A DNA stretch of 8,616 bases from Chloroflexia bacterium (GTDB taxonomy: Bacteria; Chloroflexota; Chloroflexia; QHBQ01; JADMIH01). The notes under the pieces were generated by a model. That model searched no databases and was not told the DNA's origin. It was given only the letters and a program-made list of their open reading frames with translations. Positions 1 to 5,012 of the stretch are shown here, piece by piece. A program made the translations under genes and the position numbers. The DNA lies in NCBI GenBank assembly GCA_025927935.1, contig JAICKM010000269.1, positions 1 through 8,616 of the forward strand, read 5' to 3'. Each line of letters opens with the position of its first letter. Within the stretch, counting starts at the first letter, position 1.

Positions 1-530
1 ATGATGTCCGGGATGTCGTAGCGGAAGCGCCCGCCGCCGTTGTGCCGGTGATCCACGGCGAAGCGGCCGGTAATCGAAGTGATCGCCCCCAGGCTACCCT
101 CGTCCAGCGCGCGCTTTAGGGTCACGATGGGCCGAATGTAGCGGTAGTTCTGCATGATCGCCATTTGGAGTCCGGCCTGCCGCACCAGCGTGTAGATGTC
201 CAGGCACGACTCCCAGGTGTTGGCGATCGGCTTCTCGCTGAGCACCGGCAGCCCGCGGTCCGCCGCCAGCGCAACCACCTGCTTGTTATAGTTCGGCGGG
301 ATCGCCATGACGCAAAAATCCGCGTCGACCGCGGCCATGGCGTCGCGCACATCGGTGAACCGCTGCGCGGGCGCGAGGCCCAGGAGGTCGCCGGCCCGGT
401 CCAGCACGGCGCGGTTCACGTCCACCAGGCCCACCACGCGCAAGCGGTCGTGGAACGCGGGCAGGAACTCGCGCACCCACACCCCGGCGAACCCGCCCGC
501 GCCCACCATCAGGCACTTCTTTTCGGTCAT
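1..530 (-). CDS. Gfo/Idh/MocA-family NAD(P)-dependent oxidoreductase, C-terminus cut by the window edge
   Basis: N-terminal 176 residues of a Gfo/Idh/MocA oxidoreductase; the frame is open to base 1, so the rest (members are usually 330-400 residues) lies outside the window. The family uses NAD(P) to oxidise or reduce sugars, inositols and related compounds. A Rossmann fold is visible: dinucleotide loop VGAGGFAG at 9-16, acidic residue at the end of strand 2 in GLVDVNR (D37, favouring NAD over NADP), VMAIPPNYN at 74-82, and the family hallmark SEKPIAN at 98-104 with K100. NYRYIRP at 128-134 and ITGRFAVDH at 153-161 start the C-terminal alpha/beta domain. No signal peptide. The ATG at 530 is preceded by a purine-rich GGGAAGGG stretch and lies 23 bp after the lipoprotein stop. 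Substrate cannot be told from this part; context suggests a pentose, sugar lactone or oligosaccharide derivative. Confidence 0.94.
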   Translation of the reverse strand, partial: MTEKKCLMVGAGGFAGVWVREFLPAFHDRLRVVGLVDVNRAVLDRAGDLLGLAPAQRFTDVRDAMAAVDADFCVMAIPPNYNKQVVALAADRGLPVLSEKPIANTWESCLDIYTLVRQAGLQMAIMQNYRYIRPIVTLKRALDEGSLGAITSITGRFAVDHRHNGGGRFRYDIPDI

Positions 531-553
531 ACCCTTCCCTTCCCCGGCAAAGC

Positions 554-1681
554 CTAGCCCTTCACCAGATACGCCTTCATCCAGTACACGGCGTAAGGCC
601 CCCACTGCGATAGGCAGAAGTAGATCGTCTGCCCGCCGTCCTCGACATACTTCGGATTCATGTACGGCCCATAGAGGCCCGGAAAGCCCGCCTGCGTCAC
701 CAAATCAATCGGTTCGCCCCATGGTCCCCACGGGTTGAGGCCCTCACGGATCACCACGTTGCCGCCGCCACGCAGGTAGGTCATCAGCCAGCGATTGAGA
801 TAGGTGTTCCAGACGACGGATAGTTCGCCCACCGTATCGTTCACCACCGGGGCGGCTTTCGCCATCTCCGGCGACCAGATCGGCGCGCCCGCGCCGTCGG
901 TGCCGGCGAAATAGCGGTAGCTGCCCAGATGCTCGATCTCGGTCTCCGGCACCTTCATCACCTTGACGCCGCCGAAGCGCCCGGACGGGATGCACCAGAA
1001 GTAGATATCGACCGTGCCGTCGCTGTTCTTGATCTTGTAGGGGCTGACCTGGATAAAGTTGCTCGTGCCCGGCCATTGCAGGTCCGGCACGACCGTCCAG
1101 TGCTCGCCGCCGTCCGTCGATTTAGAGACTCCCGCGTAGTTGGCATCCCATTTGCCGGCATCGCCCCAGTGCTTGACCGACATGAAATAGAGATATATGG
1201 CCGGCCCCACGGCAACGCCGTGCGTGGGGATGCGGGTGATCTCCACGCCGTCCTGCCTGGCCGCCGGGATCAGCTCATTGGCGTGATTGGCGGAATCGGC
1301 AAGGAAGCGGTCGAAGGTGATGCCGTCGGACGGATCGCTATCACTGCTGACGGCCATCACGTTGGAGCGCCAGTCGTCGCCGCCACCACCCGACATGCCG
1401 GGCGGGCGGACCCCGAACGTGTCGCCGAAGACGAAGTAGGTCTTGTCGCCCAGGTTGAACATCGAGCCGAGGTCGGCCCCGGCGACGCCATAGCGGTCGG
1501 TCTTGTTGATCGAATCCGCGCCGATGAGCCGGGCGACCTGCTTGACGCCCTTGATACCCTGAAGCACAAACGGCGCGTTCTGCTGCACCGGATGCTCCAC
1601 AGGGGTCAGCGCCGCGTCACCGGCACAACCGGCCAGCGCCAGGGCAATAAGCAGTAGAGGTACCAGGGCCTTATAACGCAT
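554..1681 (-). CDS. DUF4185 (GH183-like) lipoprotein; candidate endo-D-arabinanase
   Basis: Predicted exported lipoprotein of 375 residues. The N-terminus MRYKALVPLLLIALALAGC is a typical signal peptide II: basic start, hydrophobic core and lipobox LAGC with Cys19 as the lipidation site. The rest is a DUF4185 domain, a predicted five-bladed beta-propeller: VARLIGADSINKTD at 49-62, AGADLGSMF at 67-75, KTYFVFGDTFG at 80-90, WRSNVMAVSSDSDPSDG at 104-120, IPTHGVAVG at 151-159, YLYFMSVKHWG at 163-173 and a C-terminal WGPYAVYWMKAYLVKG. DUF4185 founded family GH183, endo-D-arabinanases. Two acidic residues near the start of the propeller, D70 and D87, are about as far apart as the catalytic aspartates I recall for GH183. 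The frame is open upstream to an ATG at 1870, but that part overlaps the kinase gene and encodes Arg-rich non-protein-like sequence. GGAG (1689-1692) 7 nt before the ATG at 1681 plus the signal peptide fix the start. Confidence 0.9.
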   Translation of the reverse strand: MRYKALVPLLLIALALAGCAGDAALTPVEHPVQQNAPFVLQGIKGVKQVARLIGADSINKTDRYGVAGADLGSMFNLGDKTYFVFGDTFGVRPPGMSGGGGDDWRSNVMAVSSDSDPSDGITFDRFLADSANHANELIPAARQDGVEITRIPTHGVAVGPAIYLYFMSVKHWGDAGKWDANYAGVSKSTDGGEHWTVVPDLQWPGTSNFIQVSPYKIKNSDGTVDIYFWCIPSGRFGGVKVMKVPETEIEHLGSYRYFAGTDGAGAPIWSPEMAKAAPVVNDTVGELSVVWNTYLNRWLMTYLRGGGNVVIREGLNPWGPWGEPIDLVTQAGFPGLYGPYMNPKYVEDGGQTIYFCLSQWGPYAVYWMKAYLVKG

Positions 1682-1688
1682 CCAACGT

Positions 1689-1692
1689 CTCC
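1689..1692 (-). promoter_or_regulatory. Ribosome binding site that decides the DUF4185 lipoprotein start
   Basis: GGAG sits 7 nt before the ATG at 1681 within the 13-bp gap after the kinase stop. It supports the start that exposes the lipoprotein signal peptide rather than the far-upstream ATG at 1870. Confidence 0.7.
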
Positions 1693-1694
1693 GT

Positions 1695-3182
1695 TCAGCC
1701 GCCCGCCGTCTGCATATCGGCCAGCGCGTGCGCCGCCTCCAGCGTCGCCGGGTATAGTTCGCGGTAGATCGGGTAGAGCCGGTCGTAGACTTCCTGGGCC
1801 GCGGGGTCGGGCCGGACGATGGCGGCAGGCGCATTCCACTCGGCATCCGGGGCGGCCAGCCCGACAGCAATGGCGGCCAGCAAGGCGTCGCCGTAGCTCG
1901 CGCCGATGGTCTCGCTGGGGATCACCTGCTCTCGCCCGGTCACGCTGGACACAATCTGCGTCCACAGCCCGCCCTGCGTGCCGCCGCCCACGGCCACCAG
2001 CCGCTTGCCGCCACCCCCGGCGTCGCGCATCGCCTCGAAGATATGGCGCAGGCCGTAGCCGGTGGCTTCGAGCAAGGCCCGGTAGAGATGGCCGCGCCCG
2101 TGGCTCAGCGTGAGTCCGCAGATGACGCCGCGCGCCCGCGGGTCGAAGATCGGCGTGCGCTCCCCCGCAAAGTAGGGCAGCACCACCAGTCCATCGGAGC
2201 CAGGAGCGACCGCGGCGGCCTCACCGAGCAGGGTTTCATAGGGCAGATCCCCGGCGATGTCCTGTAGCCACGCGGTCAGCGCGCCGGAGGTCGCCATGCC
2301 CGCGGCCAGGCTGTAGGTGCCGGCAAAGATGCCCGCCGTGCTCCAAAGCGCGGGATGCGGTGTGGGCTGCGTGACCACCTCGACCAGGAACAGAGTCGTG
2401 CCGTACATCAGCATCAGGTCGCCGGGTTCGCGCACGCCCACGCTGGCCGCCTCGGCCCAGGCGTCGATGGTCCCGGCCACCACCGGCGTGCCGGCGGGGA
2501 TGCCCGTGGCCTGAGCCGCCGCCGGGGTCACGGTCCCAGCGATCTCGGCGGGCCAGAGTAGCCGCGGCAGCGGCAACCCCGGCGCGATCTCCGCCGCCCA
2601 GTCCTCGATCCAGCTATTCGTCTTGATGTCGTAAAGCGGGTCACACTGGCTGGCCGAGTGATGATCCAACACGTACTCGCCGGTTAGCCGGTAGGTGATA
2701 AAGGAGTTCGCCATGAAGAAGTGCCGCGTGCGCGCCCAGACTTCCGGTTTGTTGCGGCGCAGCCAGGCCAGCTTCGGCCCGACCGCCTGGCTGGTAAGCA
2801 GGGAGCCGCAGCGCGCGAGGATGTTGCCGGCGCCGTATTGTGTGGTTAGCTCCTCGATCTCGCGGGTCGCTCGCGTATCGACGCCGTACAGGATGGCCGG
2901 GCGCAGTGGATGGCCCTCGGCGTCCGCCGGCAGCAGGCAGGGACCGATGCCGCTGCCGCAGACGGCGGCGATGCCGCCCTCGGCCTGCGGCAGCAGCGCC
3001 GCGCAGAGCGCCGTAAAGTCGGCCCACCAGACGCTTTCGGCGTCGTGTTCGGCCCAGCCGGGCCGCGGCAGCGACAGCTCGTGCGGGCGCGTCGCCCGCG
3101 CCACCACCTCGCCGTTTGGGCGGGCGAGGACCCCCTTGGAGCTTGAAGTGCCGATGTCAATCCCGAGCAGCAGATCGCCCAT
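1695..3182 (-). CDS. FGGY-family carbohydrate kinase (xylulokinase/ribulokinase-like)
   Basis: ATP-dependent sugar kinase of the FGGY family, 495 residues, full length. It phosphorylates a ketose or polyol in the cytoplasm. Two actin-like domains are evident. The N-terminal phosphate loop is GIDIGTSSSKG at 7-17. The catalytic base is D240 in VAGTIDAWAEA, at the position of the XylB catalytic Asp. FAGERTPIFDPRARG at 338-352 matches the FGGY signature region, and the second nucleotide-binding element is VAVGGGTQGG at 396-405, followed by SETIGASYGDALLA. D102 in the YGVDTRA stretch is likely to contact substrate. General annotation would be xylulokinase, but in this operon D-ribulose from the upstream isomerase is the most economical substrate, giving D-ribulose 5-phosphate or 1-phosphate. 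The start is well supported: GGAGGT at 3188-3193 lies 5 nt before the ATG. The lipoprotein gene begins 13 bp after the stop, which implies coupled expression. Confidence 0.95.
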   Translation of the reverse strand: MGDLLLGIDIGTSSSKGVLARPNGEVVARATRPHELSLPRPGWAEHDAESVWWADFTALCAALLPQAEGGIAAVCGSGIGPCLLPADAEGHPLRPAILYGVDTRATREIEELTTQYGAGNILARCGSLLTSQAVGPKLAWLRRNKPEVWARTRHFFMANSFITYRLTGEYVLDHHSASQCDPLYDIKTNSWIEDWAAEIAPGLPLPRLLWPAEIAGTVTPAAAQATGIPAGTPVVAGTIDAWAEAASVGVREPGDLMLMYGTTLFLVEVVTQPTPHPALWSTAGIFAGTYSLAAGMATSGALTAWLQDIAGDLPYETLLGEAAAVAPGSDGLVVLPYFAGERTPIFDPRARGVICGLTLSHGRGHLYRALLEATGYGLRHIFEAMRDAGGGGKRLVAVGGGTQGGLWTQIVSSVTGREQVIPSETIGASYGDALLAAIAVGLAAPDAEWNAPAAIVRPDPAAQEVYDRLYPIYRELYPATLEAAHALADMQTAGG

Positions 3183-3187
3183 ATGTG

Positions 3188-3193
3188 ACCTCC
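3188..3193 (-). promoter_or_regulatory. Strong ribosome binding site of the FGGY kinase
   Basis: GGAGGT, full match to the anti-Shine-Dalgarno core, 5 nt upstream of the ATG at 3182. It is the strongest site in the window and lies in the 21-bp gap after the GH172 stop. Confidence 0.8.
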
Positions 3194-3203
3194 ATGCGGA
3201 CCG

Positions 3204-4286
3204 CTAGATGACCTCCAATTGATCGGCGTGCGGCGCGGGCGGGCGCGGCGCGGACGTTTCTTGCTGGTACCAGAAGGCCGTCGAAGCGATGTCGTCTTGC
3301 AGCGGCAGGTAGCGCCCGCCGGTGCGCCAGCCCAGCGCCTGGATGGTGACGCGCAGGTTCTCCTGGAAGCGGATCGGGTCCATGATATGCCAGCGGTACA
3401 TGCCGAAGCGCTGCTGGCTGCGATAGAGGCCGTCAGGGCGCAGCACCTGGCTCAAGCCCAGGAAGGGTGTCGTGAACGCGGTATAGCCCTGGCCGGGCAC
3501 GTCAAAGTTCCACGCGCCGCCGAAATAGTCCTCGGTGCCGGTGCCGCAGATGGTGGGGTATTCCTCGTCGCCATCCAGATAGAACTTGATCTCGCCCTCG
3601 CCCCACCAGCCCGAATTGTTCACGCCCCAGGCCAGGTAGGTGCCCACATACTGGCCGCGCCCCGCGACGCCTTCAACCAGCGTGTGGACCTCGCCGTAGG
3701 GCAGCGTGTTGCTGCGCCGCCATTGCGCGTGGAAGTAGGCCGCGTCAGCGCCCACATCGGTCAGGGTGTAGTCCACCGAGTAGTAGACGACTACCTCTTC
3801 GGGCGCCAGGTTTTCGATGGTGAGCCGCGCGGCTTTGCGAAAGGGCATCGCCCAGTAGCTGTTGAAGCCGCCGTTCGGGTTGGCGGCCACCGGCAGCGAA
3901 CTGACCTGGCTGAACTCGCCCCAGCCGTTGCAGAAGAAGTCGCCCACCGGCACCTCGACGGCGGGGGCAGAATCATCGTCCCAGTAGGCGCGCAGGATGA
4001 GGCGGCGCCAGTTGGTCTTGTGCGTGGTCAGCCAGATATGCTGGATGGCGCCCGCTCCCTGGATATCGGCCAACGTGCGCACCTCACCGGGCGCGATCTT
4101 GATGCTGGGCGAGATCTTCCAGCCGCGCCCGAGATCGCGCGCCGCCGCCGCCCCCGTGCCCTCGGTCGCCATGCCGCCCCGGCCCTTTTCCCCGGTGAAG
4201 TTCTCGGCGCTGATCGAGCGCGTCTGCGCCTTCGACAGGCGCGACAGGTTGCCCAGGCCCATCCCCAGGCCGCTGAATTCCGTCAT
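3204..4286 (-). CDS. GH172 (DUF2961) glycoside hydrolase; candidate exo-alpha-D-arabinofuranosidase
   Basis: Member of DUF2961, now glycoside hydrolase family GH172. Characterised members hydrolyse alpha-D-fructofuranosides, including difructose dianhydride I, and alpha-D-arabinofuranosides. The 360-residue protein is full length for the family. Visible family motifs, numbered from the ATG at 4286: SAENFTGEKGRGG at 26-38, VPVGDFFCNGWGEF at 112-125, PNGGFNSYWAMPFRKAA at 137-153, WWGEGEIKFYLDGD at 227-240 and GTGTEDYFGGAW at 248-259. E230/E232 and E252 lie in the places where the two catalytic glutamates are expected. There is no signal peptide (it starts MTEFSGLGMG), so it is probably cytoplasmic and acts on imported oligosaccharides. 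The frame opens further upstream with a GTG at 4301, but the ribosome binding site GAGGAA (4294-4299) lies inside that extension and 8 nt before the ATG at 4286, so 4286 is the start. The kinase gene follows after 21 bp. Confidence 0.93.
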   Translation of the reverse strand: MTEFSGLGMGLGNLSRLSKAQTRSISAENFTGEKGRGGMATEGTGAAAARDLGRGWKISPSIKIAPGEVRTLADIQGAGAIQHIWLTTHKTNWRRLILRAYWDDDSAPAVEVPVGDFFCNGWGEFSQVSSLPVAANPNGGFNSYWAMPFRKAARLTIENLAPEEVVVYYSVDYTLTDVGADAAYFHAQWRRSNTLPYGEVHTLVEGVAGRGQYVGTYLAWGVNNSGWWGEGEIKFYLDGDEEYPTICGTGTEDYFGGAWNFDVPGQGYTAFTTPFLGLSQVLRPDGLYRSQQRFGMYRWHIMDPIRFQENLRVTIQALGWRTGGRYLPLQDDIASTAFWYQQETSAPRPPAPHADQLEVI

Positions 4287-4293
4287 ACCGTGC

Positions 4294-4299
4294 TTCCTC
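4294..4299 (-). promoter_or_regulatory. Ribosome binding site that decides the GH172 start
   Basis: GAGGAA lies about 8 nt before the ATG at 4286 and inside the longer GTG-initiated frame (4301). The GTG has no purine-rich sequence at the right distance, so the ATG is the better start. Confidence 0.75.
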
Positions 4300-4316
4300 A
4301 CATTTCTGCGGTTTCG

Positions 4317-4901
4317 CTACTGTTGTATTACACCGGCCCGGTCGCGCGCGGGCGGCGGCAAAAACGCGGCTAACGCGGCATCGTCCCAGACCTGCGCCTC
4401 GATGTAGCGCTCCGGGCCGCTGTGCCCGTCGGCATTCCACTCCTGCGGCAGCCCGTAGCGCGCGATCAACTCCGGCAGATCGGCCAGGGTGTAGACCTGG
4501 CCGCGATAGGGCTTGCCGTCGGCGAAGCGCATGGCCGGAAACGAGTCGCCGTAGGTGAAACTGAGGCTGTCCGGCGGAAAGGCCGCCAGCGGAACCCGCA
4601 ACTCGCACCCGTCCGGATACCACGACAGCACCCAGGCGCACGCGCCGAGAATCATGTAGTGCGGATGCGCGCGGCGGGGCCGCCCGCCGCGCGCCACGAA
4701 CAGGTCGCGGATGCGCTGCTCCAGCCCGCGCCGCACGCTGAGATAATCCGGCGCCCGCCGGCCCGCGAAGCCGCGCCCCTCCCGCCGCAACTGCTCCTGA
4801 ATCGCTTCCGCCTGCGCGGGCGGGAGATCGGACAGGTTGGTGAACGGCCCGCGGGCGGCGGAATAGTAATGGGTTAGAAAATCGGGCACCATGCCGCGCA
4901 T
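4317..4901 (-). CDS. Conserved protein of unknown function (194 aa)
   Basis: I do not recognise a named domain. It reads as a real gene: same strand as its neighbours, AGGTGGAG just before the ATG, and a globular, well-structured composition. No signal peptide or membrane segment is evident, so it is probably cytoplasmic. Features: an amphipathic N-terminal half rich in Arg, Glu and Ala (helices around 26-70), then a basic stretch with GGRPRRAHPHYMILG at 72-86, a Trp/Tyr-rich strand region (WVLSWYPDG at 90-98), SFTYGDSFPAM at 114-124, a YTLADLPELIARYG helix at 137-150, and ERYIEAQVWDD at 164-174 near the C-terminus. I have the impression of similar unnamed proteins in other environmental bacteria, but cannot confirm this. 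It follows the isomerase after the only large gap (111 bp) and precedes GH172 by 30 bp. It could be an accessory of the pathway or an unrelated cargo gene. Confidence 0.82.
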   Translation of the reverse strand: MRGMVPDFLTHYYSAARGPFTNLSDLPPAQAEAIQEQLRREGRGFAGRRAPDYLSVRRGLEQRIRDLFVARGGRPRRAHPHYMILGACAWVLSWYPDGCELRVPLAAFPPDSLSFTYGDSFPAMRFADGKPYRGQVYTLADLPELIARYGLPQEWNADGHSGPERYIEAQVWDDAALAAFLPPPARDRAGVIQQ

Positions 4902-4909
4902 CGCTCCAC

Positions 4910-4934
4910 CTGGCGGGGACAGTAGCCCCGCCAG
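4910..4934. repeat. Perfect 9-bp inverted repeat (hairpin) abutting the ribosome binding site of the 194-aa gene
   Basis: CTGGCGGGG and CCCCGCCAG are exact reverse complements around a 7-nt loop (acagtag). On the minus-strand transcript the 3' arm ends at 4910 and contributes the first AG of the AGGTGGAG ribosome binding site at 4904-4911. No T-run follows on either strand, so it is not a classical intrinsic terminator. It could stabilise or process the mRNA, modulate translation of the next gene, or be part of a dispersed palindromic repeat. Confidence 0.75.
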
Positions 4935-4952
4935 TAATCTTGATGGTCGCCA

Positions 4953-4973
4953 GGGCCGGTTTCAAACTGGCCC
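4953..4973. repeat. Imperfect inverted repeat in the 111-bp gap
   Basis: GGGCC-GGTTT and AAACT-GGCCC pair over about nine positions with one mismatch (or G-T pair, depending on strand) and a very tight loop. It directly follows CTTGTAGGGGCC read on the minus strand (4969-4980). Together with the hairpin at 4910-4934 it makes the gap unusually structured. No T-run is present. Confidence 0.55.
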
Positions 4974-5012
4974 CTACAAGCTATAGCGGGCCAATACCGG
5001 TAGCCCCGCGGC

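Larger units (their letters stand above)
4902..5012. other. Structured intergenic gap, the only one above 30 bp
   Basis: This 111-bp gap separates the isomerase from the 194-aa gene. It holds the two inverted repeats described separately and a 10-bp direct repeat GTAGCCCCGC at 4922-4931 and 5000-5009 (78 bp apart). I see no convincing -35/-10 promoter pair and no Rho-independent terminator, so read-through of the operon is likely. An internal promoter without a recognisable consensus cannot be excluded. Confidence 0.6.

Noticed and set aside
929..1657. 242-residue open frame on the plus strand opposite the DUF4185 gene
   Set aside because: Antisense shadow with no motif; the minus strand holds a signal peptide and DUF4185 blocks.
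1682..1870. 63-residue N-terminal extension of the DUF4185 protein
   Set aside because: It overlaps the kinase C-terminus in another frame, is Arg/Thr/Pro-rich and would bury the lipoprotein signal peptide. GGAG before the ATG at 1681 fixes the real start.
3219..4373. 384-residue open frame on the plus strand opposite GH172
   Set aside because: Antisense shadow; Arg/Ala/Val-rich translation with no recognisable motif, fully covered by a firm GH172 gene.
4910..4934. Intrinsic transcription terminator
   Set aside because: The stem is strong, but no T-run follows on either strand, and the next gene's ribosome binding site starts within the stem.
4084..4965. 293-residue minus-strand open frame overlapping the 194-aa gene and GH172
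   Set aside because: Out of frame with both genes, low-complexity Arg/Gly/Ala-rich translation, and no ribosome binding site that would compete with the supported starts.
4975..5012. Internal promoter upstream of the 194-aa gene
   Set aside because: TATAGC and TTGGCC are present on the minus strand, but they are too close together to form a -35/-10 pair.
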